Assembly (NCBI GenBank): GCA_963791315.1
Contig: CAWBRQ010000009.1
Location: forward strand, 1 to 64,000
Direction: 5' to 3'
Source: JACCZX01 sp963791315
Lineage (GTDB): Bacteria; Pseudomonadota; Gammaproteobacteria; Burkholderiales; Burkholderiaceae_F
Length of the DNA: 64,000 nucleotides
Shown piece by piece: positions 28,701-36,822 of the stretch. Both the position numbers and the translations under genes were made by a program. Under the pieces are notes generated by a model. It was not told the origin of the DNA. It worked only from the letters and a program-made list of their open reading frames with translations, and did not search any database. Every line of letters starts with the position of its first letter. Within the stretch, counting starts at the first letter, position 1.

Positions 28701-29423
28701 ATGCAGACCGCTCAAAGCCTTAAACACGCGCCATTGCCCGCTGGGGCAACCGACGCCGAACTGGCCGAGCGCGCCGCAAAGGGCGACGAATCGGCCTTCG
28801 AACGCATCATGCGTCAGCACAACCGGCTGCTGTTTCGAACAGCACGCAGCATTTTGAAGAGCGACGCCGAAGCCGAAGACGCGCTGCAAGAGGCTTATCT
28901 TCGCGCGTGGCGCGCACTGTCGACGTTTCGCGCCGACTCCAAGCTATCGACCTGGCTGGTCCGCATCGTCATCAACGAAGCGCTCGGGCGGCTACGCGGT
29001 CGCAAAAGCGCGCAAGTCATTCCTCTGGAGTCCGTCATGGAATCGTTCGATCGGCCAACGCAGGAATCCACCGAGGAAGACGACCCGGACCGGGAGCCCG
29101 ATCGCCTCGCGATGCGATCGCAGGTACGTCGGCTGATGGAAGCGCGGATCGACCTGCTTCCCGAAGCGTTCCGAACTGTATTCATGTTGCGCGCGGTCGA
29201 GGAATTGAGCGTCGAAGAAGTTGCAACCGCGCTAGAAATTCCAGAGACCACTGTGCGCACTCGTTTCTTTCGCGCTCGCAGTCTGTTGCGCGAAAGCCTG
29301 TCGCGCGACGTCGATATGGTGACCCACGACGCATTCTCGTTTGACGGCGCGCGCTGCGACCGCGTTGTCGCCAACGTGCTGGCAAAGCTTGCCGAGAGCC
29401 GAGATGTCTCCCGGTCCCCCTGA
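28701..29423 (+). CDS. ECF-type RNA polymerase sigma factor
   Basis: 240 residues. Region 2 is seen in ERIMRQHNRLLFRTARSILKSDAEAEDALQEAYLRAWRAL and STWLVRIVINEALGRLR; region 4 in LPEAFRTVFMLRAVEELSVEEVATALEIPETTVRTRFFRARSLL. The linker DRPTQESTEEDDPDREPD is acidic, and the C-terminal 45 residues run beyond region 4. The RpoE/SigW style suggests response to envelope or oxidative stress. No anti-sigma gene is adjacent; next come an exported ferritin-like protein, a cytochrome c and a reductase. Confidence 0.85.
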   Translation: MQTAQSLKHAPLPAGATDAELAERAAKGDESAFERIMRQHNRLLFRTARSILKSDAEAEDALQEAYLRAWRALSTFRADSKLSTWLVRIVINEALGRLRGRKSAQVIPLESVMESFDRPTQESTEEDDPDREPDRLAMRSQVRRLMEARIDLLPEAFRTVFMLRAVEELSVEEVATALEIPETTVRTRFFRARSLLRESLSRDVDMVTHDAFSFDGARCDRVVANVLAKLAESRDVSRSP

Positions 29424-29453
29424 GCCCTTCTGAACACTATCTAGGAGATTGCA

Positions 29454-30026
29454 ATGTCATCGTTCCTGCAAATGCCCACCCCACTCGCCGCGCGCCGAAT
29501 GTTTCTCGGTCAATCGGGAGTGATGCTTTCCGGTGCAGCCGTCGCGCTGCTCGCAGGCAACTCCGCGCTGGCCGCCAAGGCAGACGGCGCCACGGCGAAC
29601 GACGTGCAGATTCTCAATACCGCGCTTGGCGCCGAGCTCGAAGCGATCGCCGCCTATCAGCTGGGCGCCGAGAGCAAGCTGCTGCAAAAGCCCGTGCTCG
29701 ATCTTGCGGTGACCTTCCAGGGCCACCACAAGGAACACGCCGACGTATTGGCCAAGACAATCGAGAAGCTCGGCGGCAAACCAGTTCTCGCCAAGCCGAA
29801 GTACAACTTCCCGGTCGAGCAACTCAAGTCGCAAGCCGACGTGCTGAAGTTCGCAGCCAAGCTCGAACAAGGCGCCGTCAGCGCCTATCTGGGCGCGGTG
29901 CCGTTGTTCGGCAACCGCGATCTGTCGAAGGCCGCCGCCAGCATTCTGGGTGATGAAGCAATGCACTGGGCGATCCTGCGTCAGGCGCTGGGCGAAGTGC
30001 CAGTGCCGTCAGCTTTCGTGTCCTAG
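29454..30026 (+). CDS. Exported ferritin-like diiron protein
   Basis: 190 residues. The N-terminus has ARRMFLGQSGVMLSGAAVALLAG, a twin-arginine-like signal, cut near SALAAKA. The mature protein is a four-helix bundle with candidate iron ligands in ALGAELEAIAAYQ, FQGHHKEHADVL, LEQGAVSAYLG and LGDEAMHWAIL. This is the DUF4439/ferritin-like style found near stress regulators; it may store iron or detoxify peroxide in the periplasm. Its Shine-Dalgarno is AGGAG 7 bases before the ATG; the next gene's GTG overlaps its stop. Confidence 0.8.
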   Translation: MSSFLQMPTPLAARRMFLGQSGVMLSGAAVALLAGNSALAAKADGATANDVQILNTALGAELEAIAAYQLGAESKLLQKPVLDLAVTFQGHHKEHADVLAKTIEKLGGKPVLAKPKYNFPVEQLKSQADVLKFAAKLEQGAVSAYLGAVPLFGNRDLSKAAASILGDEAMHWAILRQALGEVPVPSAFVS

Positions 30027-30418
30027 TGATTCGCGCGCTGCTTGCCGGTGTGCTCGCGCTCGCCGCGACTGCTCCGGCAGCAGCGGCGCCAGCAGCCGCA
30101 CCTGACGCTGCACGTGGTGAACAAATCTACGCACGCTGCACCGCGTGCCACGCGTTGACCTTCGATCGTGTCGGACCGCGCCACTGCGGATTGTTCGGGC
30201 GACGCGCGGGCACGGTGCCCGGATTCGAGTACTCAACGGCGATGAAGAACTCGAAGATCACCTGGAACGAAAAAACGCTGGATCGCTTTTTGACGAAGCC
30301 GCTCGCAATGGTGCCGGGCACCTCGATGACTTACGACGGTGTGCCCGATCCAAAAGAACGCGCTGACCTGATCGCGTATCTAAAACAAGCCAATCAGTCG
30401 GCCGAATGCAGTAAGTAG
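30026..30418 (+). CDS. Class I periplasmic cytochrome c
   Basis: 130 residues from a GTG that overlaps the previous stop (TAGTG). Signal peptide IRALLAGVLALAATAPAAAA, then the haem motif CTACH (Cys38, Cys41, His42) and a probable axial methionine in GTSMTYDG (Met101). VGPRHCGLFGRRAGTVPGF is the class I cytochrome c-550 style loop. Translational coupling to the ferritin-like gene suggests it carries electrons to or from it or to the downstream reductase's partner. Confidence 0.85.
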   Translation: MIRALLAGVLALAATAPAAAAPAAAPDAARGEQIYARCTACHALTFDRVGPRHCGLFGRRAGTVPGFEYSTAMKNSKITWNEKTLDRFLTKPLAMVPGTSMTYDGVPDPKERADLIAYLKQANQSAECSK

Positions 30419-30428
30419 CGTGGTAACG

Positions 30429-31151
30429 ATGAGTTCATACGACACACGGCTCAACCGACGCGTAGAAGTTGCCGAAGGCACGCTGGCATTTCATTTCGAG
30501 AAGCCGGCAGGTTTTGCTTTCAAGCCAGGCCAGGCAGTTGACGTCGTTCTGGTCGATCCCACGTTCACAGACGCCGCCAGTGCACGCCACACGTTTTCCT
30601 TGGTCAGCGCCCCGTTCGAAGGCGAGTTGGTTGTGGCCACTCGCATGCGCGACAGTGCGTTCAAGCGCGCACTCAGGCTGTTACCGATCGGAGCTCCTGC
30701 CAAGCTCGACGGGCCATTTGGGTCGCTCATCCTGCACAACAACCGCGCGCGGTCAGCCGTCCTTGTTGCCGGCGGCATTGGTATCACCCCTTTCATCAGC
30801 ATGTTGAGGCAAGCCACGAACGACCAGTTGCCACAAGACCTGACGTTGCTGTACTCAAATCGTCGTCCCGAGGACGCCGCATTTCTGAGCGAGCTGCAAC
30901 AACTGGAACAAAAGAATCCAAGAATTCGCCTGATCGCGACCATGACGCAGATGGACAAGTCGAGCCAGAACTGGACAGGCGAGACGCGCCTGATCGACGA
31001 AGAACTTGTCACGAAGGCCAGCCAAGGTCTGGCGGCGCCCATCTACTACGTGGCCGGTCCGCCCGCGATGATCGAGGCCTTGCGCCAGACACTGAATCGC
31101 GCCGGCGTTGATGACGATGACATCCGCAGCGAGGAGTTCCTCGGCTACTGA
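30429..31151 (+). CDS. Ferredoxin-NADP reductase-like flavoprotein
   Basis: 240 residues from the ATG at 30429 (a GTG at 30420 is possible). FAD domain motif RHTFSLVSAP matches the RxYS-type motif with His in place of Tyr; the NAD(P) domain has LVAGGIGITPFISML and IYYVAGPPAMIEAL; the end RSEEFLGY is typical of FNR family proteins that lack the plant-type C-terminus. It moves electrons between NAD(P)H and a carrier or ferric iron in the cytoplasm. Last gene of the sigma-ferritin-cytochrome cluster, 10 bases after it. Confidence 0.8.
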   Translation: MSSYDTRLNRRVEVAEGTLAFHFEKPAGFAFKPGQAVDVVLVDPTFTDAASARHTFSLVSAPFEGELVVATRMRDSAFKRALRLLPIGAPAKLDGPFGSLILHNNRARSAVLVAGGIGITPFISMLRQATNDQLPQDLTLLYSNRRPEDAAFLSELQQLEQKNPRIRLIATMTQMDKSSQNWTGETRLIDEELVTKASQGLAAPIYYVAGPPAMIEALRQTLNRAGVDDDDIRSEEFLGY

Positions 31152-31194
31152 CGAAGCGCCGTGATGCCCGGTCGTGCGTAGCTGCTGGCCTCGC

Positions 31195-31809
31195 TTACAC
31201 GCCAAAACTCTCACCGCAACCGCAGCTCTGCCGTGCATTGGGGTTGTCGAAGCGCAGGCGGCGCGACAACCCTTCCTCTACCACGTCGAGCGTGGTGCCC
31301 TGCACGTACGGCAGGCTCGCGGCGTCGACCACGAGGCGCACGCCGCCGCTGTCGAAGACGCTGTCATCCACTTTCACGGCGTCGGTCGGATCGACGCGAT
31401 AGCGAAAGCCCGAACAGCCGGAGGGAAGCGCTGACAGACGCACAGCCACTGCGCCCGGATGCTTCGCAAGCTGCGCCGCCAGATGCTTTGCAGCGCGTGC
31501 GCTGACAAAAACCGGACGCACGATCGCGTGGACAGGCGCTTCGCCGCGCGGAATGTCGACGACGAGCTCGGCCGCGCCTCGCACCTGACACGCGAGGCGC
31601 TCGTTCCGAGCTCTGCTGTCGGCCCGATCCAGCAGGTCGAGCTCCTCGGTGCTCGGCATCTGCAAGTGCTCGACCCCTTCGCGTATCACCACACGGCAGC
31701 TGGTGCAGGCGAGCATGCCGCCACAGTCGTGGGCAATATCGACGCCCTGCCCCAGCAAGCGTTCGAGAAGGACTTCGCCGTCCTGCAAACGCAATTTGAG
31801 ATTTTCCAT
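31195..31809 (-). CDS. Fusion of [2Fe-2S] ferredoxin and IscA-type Fe-S carrier
   Basis: 204 residues from the ATG at 31809. Residues 1-95 are an adrenodoxin/ISC-type ferredoxin with cluster ligands Cys29, Cys35, Cys38 and Cys74 (CGGMLACTSC...LAC). Residues about 100-204 are an A-type carrier: SGCSGFRYRVD supplies the first Cys and SCGCGESF the C-terminal CGC pair. Both functions are normally separate genes of the isc operon. The fusion would hold electron donor and cluster carrier together; no iscS or iscU is nearby. Convergent with the flavin reductase gene. Confidence 0.85.
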   Translation of the reverse strand: MENLKLRLQDGEVLLERLLGQGVDIAHDCGGMLACTSCRVVIREGVEHLQMPSTEELDLLDRADSRARNERLACQVRGAAELVVDIPRGEAPVHAIVRPVFVSARAAKHLAAQLAKHPGAVAVRLSALPSGCSGFRYRVDPTDAVKVDDSVFDSGGVRLVVDAASLPYVQGTTLDVVEEGLSRRLRFDNPNARQSCGCGESFGV

Positions 31810-31875
31810 GTCGATTAGGACCGACGTCCGCCGTCGCGGTTCAGTTGCGCAGCGCGCTGAATCTGAAAACGGCTG

Positions 31876-31902
31876 AAAAAAGCCCGCGCGTTTCGCGCGG
31901 GC
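31876..31902 (-). terminator. Rho-independent terminator of the DUF1428 gene
   Basis: GCCCGCGCG and CGCGCGGGC form a perfect 9-bp stem around TTT, and six A's at 31876-31881 give the T-run on the minus strand. It starts 8 bases after the minus-strand stop at 31910. Confidence 0.9.
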
Positions 31903-31909
31903 ATCCCGT

Positions 31910-32629
31910 CTACTGATCAAGAATCGGCGCGAAGCCGCCGTAGATCATGCGCTTACCGTCGAACGGCATGTTTGCATGATCCGGCTTCATCCGCTCGTCT
32001 TCCATGATCTTGGGCCAGGCTTTGTCGCGCGTTTCTTTTGACGGCCACTCGACCCAGGAATAGACGACGCTCTCGTCCTTGGTGGCCTTGACTGCACCCT
32101 TGAAGTCGGTGACCTTGCCATCCGGCACGTCGTCTCCCCAAGCCTCGACAACGCGGGTCGCGCCATATTCCTTAAACACCGCCGCAGCCCTGGCGGCCAT
32201 GTCGCGATAGGCTTTCCTGTTAGCAGTAGGCACGGCAACCAGGTAGCCGTCCGCATAGCCCATCTTTCCGCCTGCGCTTTCATCAACGATCGGCGCAAAG
32301 CCGCCGTAGATCAGGCGCTTACCGTCAAACGGCATCTGCGCACCCATCTGCTTCATGCGCGGATCGTCCCGCATCTTTTTGCTGGCAGCATCGCGCGTGG
32401 CCTTGTCCGGATATTCCCACCAGCTGAACACCACCACTTCATCGTCCTTCGCCTTAACGGCGCCCTTGAAGTCGGTGACCTTGCCGTCGGGAACGTCATC
32501 GCCCCATGCCTCGACGACGCGCGTCACGCCAAACTCCTTGAACAGGGGCGCCGCCTTGGCGGCGTGCTTGCGATAGGCTTCCTTGTTGGCCGCCGGGACA
32601 GCGGCGACAAATCCTTCAACATAGTTCAT
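31910..32629 (-). CDS. Tandem DUF1428 protein (two repeated domains)
   Basis: 239 residues from the ATG at 32629, preceded by GGAGGA. Two copies of a domain of about 117 residues are joined: each has YVxGxxVAVPxANxxAYRxxAAxAAxxFKEfG, then VVEAWGDDVPDGKVTDFKGA and MPFDGKRxIYGGFAPI. DUF1428 is a dimeric alpha-beta barrel family usually made as a single domain, so this protein likely folds as a built-in dimer. Function unknown. A strong terminator follows, so it is probably a single-gene transcript. Confidence 0.85.
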   Translation of the reverse strand: MNYVEGFVAAVPAANKEAYRKHAAKAAPLFKEFGVTRVVEAWGDDVPDGKVTDFKGAVKAKDDEVVVFSWWEYPDKATRDAASKKMRDDPRMKQMGAQMPFDGKRLIYGGFAPIVDESAGGKMGYADGYLVAVPTANRKAYRDMAARAAAVFKEYGATRVVEAWGDDVPDGKVTDFKGAVKATKDESVVYSWVEWPSKETRDKAWPKIMEDERMKPDHANMPFDGKRMIYGGFAPILDQ

Positions 32630-32841
32630 GAAATATTCCTCCCTTGATTTCGCCGGACTGGACCTGCTTCGTCTGGCGCAACTTTTTAGCGGGCAAGTTG
32701 GGTTCCTGCTCACGCTGGATCCTTATGAAATCAATACGTTCCGCACGCAATAATTTTGATGCGATCAGTAATGCCCTTCGAAGCAGCTTATGCTGCGACG
32801 CCTCGACATGCCCACCTTGTCTTAACGAACTCGACAATCAG

Positions 32842-33942
32842 ATGACCGTATTCAATTTCAGCGCCGGCCCGGCTGTGCTCCCGAAAGAAGTTCTGCAGCG
32901 CGCCGCCGCGGAAATGCTCGACTGGCACGGCAGCGGCATGTCCGTGATGGAGATGAGCCATCGGGGCCCCGAATTCATTTCGATCGCCGACAAGGCCGAG
33001 GCCGACCTGCGCAAGCTGATGTCGATCGGCGACGACTACGAAGTGCTGTTCCTGCAGGGCGGCGCGATCGGCGAAAACGCGATCGTGCCGATGAACCTGC
33101 TCGGTGATCGCAAGACGATCGACTTCGTCAACACCGGCGAGTGGTCGAAGCGGTCGATCAAGGAAGCCAAGAAGTACGCGCAAGTCAACATTGCGGCGTC
33201 GAGCGAAGACAAGAACTTCACCTATGTGCCGGCGCGCCCGAGGTGGAATCTGTCACCCGACGCCGCATACGTGCACGTGTGCACCAACGAGACGATCGGC
33301 GGTATCGAGTATCAATGGACGCCGGACGTCGGCACTGTGCCGCTCGTGGCCGACATGTCGTCGCACATCCTGTCGCGCCCGGTCGACGTGTCGAAGTACG
33401 GCGTGATCTACGGCGGCGCGCAGAAGAACATAGGCCCTGCGGGTTTGACGCTGGTCATCGTGCGCAAGGACCTGCTCGATCGCGCGCTTCCGATCACGCC
33501 ATCGGCATTTCACTGGAAGGAGCAGGCTGAGAGCGACTCAATGCTGAACACACCGCCGACGTACGCCATCTACATCGCGGGCATGGTGTTCGAATGGCTG
33601 CTCGCGCAGGGCGGGCTGGAAGCAATCGAACAGAAGAACATCGCCAAGGCGAAGCTGCTGTACGAAGCGCTCGACGCGAGCCAGCTCTACTACAGCCCGG
33701 TACGCAAGGAAGATCGCTCGCGCATGAACGTGCCGTTCAAGCTGCGCGATGAGTCGCTCGACGGCCCATTTCTCAAGGGCGCGCAACAGCGCGGCTTGCT
33801 GCAGTTGAAGGGCCACCGCTCGGTCGGCGGCATGCGCGCGTCGATCTACAACGCGATGCCGATCGAAGGCGTGCAGACGCTGGTCGACTACATGCGCGAG
33901 TTCGAGCGCGGGGTCGAGGTTAAACAGAGTCCAGAGCGATGA
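32842..33942 (+). CDS. serC: Phosphoserine aminotransferase
   Basis: 366 residues. TVFNFSAGPAVLPKEVLQRAAAEML is the SerC opening; GVIYGGAQKNIGPAGLTLVIV contains the PLP-binding lysine; it ends RASIYNAMPIEGVQTLVDYMREFE. It converts 3-phosphohydroxypyruvate and glutamate to phosphoserine, the second step of serine synthesis. The ATG at 32842 is chosen because the upstream part of the frame is not SerC-like. serA follows with a 4-base overlap. Confidence 0.95.
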   Translation: MTVFNFSAGPAVLPKEVLQRAAAEMLDWHGSGMSVMEMSHRGPEFISIADKAEADLRKLMSIGDDYEVLFLQGGAIGENAIVPMNLLGDRKTIDFVNTGEWSKRSIKEAKKYAQVNIAASSEDKNFTYVPARPRWNLSPDAAYVHVCTNETIGGIEYQWTPDVGTVPLVADMSSHILSRPVDVSKYGVIYGGAQKNIGPAGLTLVIVRKDLLDRALPITPSAFHWKEQAESDSMLNTPPTYAIYIAGMVFEWLLAQGGLEAIEQKNIAKAKLLYEALDASQLYYSPVRKEDRSRMNVPFKLRDESLDGPFLKGAQQRGLLQLKGHRSVGGMRASIYNAMPIEGVQTLVDYMREFERGVEVKQSPER

Positions 33943-35159
33943 GCAAATATCAAATCCTCACGCTGAACAACATCTCGCACCAGGCACTGCTGCGGTTTAC
34001 GCCCGACCGCTACGTCGTCGGCAAACACGTCGACCATCCCGACGCGATCCTGGTGCGCTCGCACGACATGCAAGCGATGACGATTCCCACGACCGTGAAG
34101 GCGATCGGACGTGCCGGCAGCGGAACCAACAACATTCCGGTGGCCGCAATGTCCGACCGCGGCGTGCCGGTGTTCAACGCACCCGGCGCCAACGCGAATG
34201 CCGTTCGAGAGCTCGTGCTCGCCGCGCTGCTGATCGGAGCGCGCAATCTGGTGCCGGCGCTGCAGTTTGTCGGCGAGCTGCCGCGCGATGCGAGCGACTT
34301 CGAGGCACGCGTCGAGGAAGGCAAGAAGCAATTCGCCGGCGTCGAGCTGCCGCACCGCACGCTGGGCATCATTGGCCTGGGCGCGGTCGGCGCGCTGGTC
34401 GCTGACACCGCGCTGAAGCTCGGCATGAAGGTCGTCGGCTACGACCCGGAAATCACGGTCGACGCTGCCTGGCGGCTGCAGTCGGCGGTCCGCAAGGCGC
34501 AGTCGATCGACGAAGTGCTGAAGCAGGCGGACTTCATCACGCTGCACGTGCCGCTGCTCGCGGCCACGCGTGGACTGATCGACGCCAAGCGGCTGGCGAC
34601 GATGAAGCCCGGCGCTGTGCTGCTGAACTTTGCGCGCGATGCGATCGTCGACGAACCCGCAGTCGTCGAGGCACTGCGCTCCGACAAGCTCAAGGCCTAT
34701 CTGACCGACTTTCCGTCGCCACTGCTGTCCGGCGTGCGCGGCGTGATCGCGCTACCGCATCTGGGCGCGTCGACTGCCGAGGCCGAAGAAAATTGCGCCG
34801 TGATGGTGGTCGAGCAGCTGCGCGAATTCCTCGAGAACGGCGGCATCAGCAACGCGGTTAATTTCCCGCAAGTCGAAATGGCGCGCGAATCGGCATATCG
34901 CATCGGTATCGCCAACGCCAACGTGCCCAATATGCTCGGTCAGATTTCAACCGCGATGGCGAAAGCCGGGCTGAACATTCACAACATGCTGAACAAGTCG
35001 CGCGGCGAAATGGCGTACACGATGGTCGACGTCGACAGCCCGGTCGCACAAAGCGTGATCGACGCGATTGCAGCGATTAATGGCGTGCTCTCGGTGCGGT
35101 CGATTCCGGTGGAGCAGCAGGCAGCCGAGAGTGCGCGATCCGAAGTGCCTGCGCGCTAG
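33939..35159 (+). CDS. serA: D-3-phosphoglycerate dehydrogenase with ACT domain
   Basis: 406 residues. NAD-binding motif LGIIGLGAVGALVADTALKLGMKVVGYD, catalytic Arg in LNFARDAIVDE (position of the family RxxxVDE site) and His in IALPHLGAST. The last about 80 residues (NVPNMLGQISTAMAKAGLNIHNML) are an ACT domain, the usual serine-sensing site. It starts the phosphorylated serine pathway from 3-phosphoglycerate. Start overlaps serC (ATGA), so the two are one operon. Confidence 0.93.
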   Translation: MSKYQILTLNNISHQALLRFTPDRYVVGKHVDHPDAILVRSHDMQAMTIPTTVKAIGRAGSGTNNIPVAAMSDRGVPVFNAPGANANAVRELVLAALLIGARNLVPALQFVGELPRDASDFEARVEEGKKQFAGVELPHRTLGIIGLGAVGALVADTALKLGMKVVGYDPEITVDAAWRLQSAVRKAQSIDEVLKQADFITLHVPLLAATRGLIDAKRLATMKPGAVLLNFARDAIVDEPAVVEALRSDKLKAYLTDFPSPLLSGVRGVIALPHLGASTAEAEENCAVMVVEQLREFLENGGISNAVNFPQVEMARESAYRIGIANANVPNMLGQISTAMAKAGLNIHNMLNKSRGEMAYTMVDVDSPVAQSVIDAIAAINGVLSVRSIPVEQQAAESARSEVPAR

Positions 35160-35234
35160 CGCAGCACATCCCTGCGCGCGGTTCGACTTTGCTTCGCTGC
35201 GATCACACATCAATCACGAGGAGATCTTTCAGTC

Positions 35235-35747
35235 ATGAATGCCGAAGATCTGCGGTCTGTCCAGGCTCCGCTGAAGGAGCGCTATCGCGAAACGCCCGAC
35301 GCGGCGCTGATCACTTTGCGTGCGCAAGGGCGCATCGGTGAGAACGTCAGCTGCAAGATCGAAACCGGCAAAGCGCTCGTCGTCGCCGGGTTGCATCCGG
35401 CCACCGGTGGCAGCGGACAGGCTGCGTGCTCGGGAGACATGCTGCTCGAAGCGTTGGTTGCCTGCGCCGGCGTCACGCTGAACGCGGTGGCCACGGCGCT
35501 CGGCATTGAACTGCGAGACGCTTCGCTGCAGGCGGAAGGCGATCTCGATTTCCGTGGAACGCTGGGCGTGGCGAAGGACGCTCCGGTCGGCTTCAAGAAC
35601 ATACGGCTGCAGTTCACGCTCGATACCGATGCATCGGAGGAACAACTCGCCACGCTGCTGCGCCTGACGGAGAGATACTGCGTCGTCTACCAGACGCTGG
35701 CGAATCCACCCGCTTTGGCGGTGACTCGCAAACGCGCAACTGTGTAA
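35235..35747 (+). CDS. OsmC-family thiol protein
   Basis: 170 residues. OsmC fold with both redox cysteines: LLEALVACAGVTLNAVA and LTERYCVVYQTLANPP. OsmC/Ohr/YhfA proteins reduce organic hydroperoxides or act on persulfides. The start follows GAGGAG. It lies 5 bases before the persulfide dioxygenase-rhodanese gene's first possible codon, so the two are probably co-transcribed, favouring a sulfane-sulfur role. A degraded copy of its 3' end is at 44951-45028. Confidence 0.85.
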   Translation: MNAEDLRSVQAPLKERYRETPDAALITLRAQGRIGENVSCKIETGKALVVAGLHPATGGSGQAACSGDMLLEALVACAGVTLNAVATALGIELRDASLQAEGDLDFRGTLGVAKDAPVGFKNIRLQFTLDTDASEEQLATLLRLTERYCVVYQTLANPPALAVTRKRATV

Positions 35748-35755
35748 GCGCCTTG

Positions 35756-36811
35756 ATGATCTACGAGCAGATTGCTACCGGCGGTTGTCAATCCTATCTG
35801 CTCGGCTGCAGCGAAACATGCGCGGCCGTGGTGATCGATCCGGAGGCCAGCCAGATCGACCGCTATCTTGGTCTCGCCGCGCGTGACGGGCTGCGCATCC
35901 GCTACCTGATTGATACGCACACGCACGCCGACCACTTTTCCGGAACGCGGCAACTAGCGCGCCAACTCGGCGTACCGGTGGTGATGCATCGCGAGAGTCC
36001 AGCGCCGTTCGTGGACATGCGCCTTGACGACGGCGACATGATTCTTGTCGGCCATCTGCGTCTGCGGGTGATCCATACGCCGGGCCACACGCGCGACTCG
36101 ATGTGTCTGCAAGTGGAAGACCGCTTGTTCACCGGCGACACGTTGCTGTTCGGCGCCACCGGCCGCACCGATCTGCCGACGGGCGATCCGGAGGCGCTGT
36201 ACGACAGTCTGTTCGGAGGCATCCTGCGGCTGGACGCGGCGCTCAAAGTCCATCCTGCGCACGACTACAAGGGCGGCGTCGAGTCGACGATCGCACGTGA
36301 ACTCGCCGAGAACCCACGCCTGCAGAAGCGCGACCGCGCCGCTTTCGTCGAGATGATGCGCAGCCTCAATCTGAGCATGCCGACGCACATCACCGAGGCG
36401 CTACGCAGCAACATGAGCGGAGGTAAGACCGTCGCGCAGCTGCTCGCGGAAGCAACCTCCGTCGTGCCGTTCATGTCACTGGCCGAGCTGAACGCGCGCG
36501 TCGAAGCCGCGGATGAGAATCTGATCGTGCTGGATGTGCGCGAACGCGACGCCTACGACAAGGGGCACATCGCGCGGGCGCGGCTGCTGCCGCGCGGCCA
36601 GCTCGAGCTGCGCGTCAATGATGACCTGCCCGACCCGACCAAGCGCATCGTCGTGTGTTGCGAGTTCGGCCGTATTTCGACGCTGGCTACGGCGACGCTG
36701 CGCGAACTGGGTTATCAGCGCGCCGTGGCCTTGGACGGCGGCGTGAAAGCCTGGCGCGAAGCGGGCTATCCGCTCAAGTCAGGATCGGAGCCACGCATCG
36801 CAACCGACTAG
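35756..36811 (+). CDS. Persulfide dioxygenase (ETHE1-like) fused to rhodanese
   Basis: 351 residues from the ATG at 35756. The metallo-beta-lactamase part (1-230) has DTHTHADHFSG (His55, His57, Asp59, His60), VIHTPGHTRDS, LFTGDTLLFGATGRTD and HPAHDYKG: the ETHE1/SdoA set, which oxidises glutathione persulfide to sulfite. The C-terminal part (about 240-345) is a rhodanese domain with active Cys in VVCCEFGRIST. Such fusions pass sulfane sulfur between persulfide and thiosulfate. Operon with OsmC upstream and a second metallo-beta-lactamase 11 bases downstream. Confidence 0.88.
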   Translation: MIYEQIATGGCQSYLLGCSETCAAVVIDPEASQIDRYLGLAARDGLRIRYLIDTHTHADHFSGTRQLARQLGVPVVMHRESPAPFVDMRLDDGDMILVGHLRLRVIHTPGHTRDSMCLQVEDRLFTGDTLLFGATGRTDLPTGDPEALYDSLFGGILRLDAALKVHPAHDYKGGVESTIARELAENPRLQKRDRAAFVEMMRSLNLSMPTHITEALRSNMSGGKTVAQLLAEATSVVPFMSLAELNARVEAADENLIVLDVRERDAYDKGHIARARLLPRGQLELRVNDDLPDPTKRIVVCCEFGRISTLATATLRELGYQRAVALDGGVKAWREAGYPLKSGSEPRIATD

Positions 36812-36822
36812 TTGCGGGCGTC

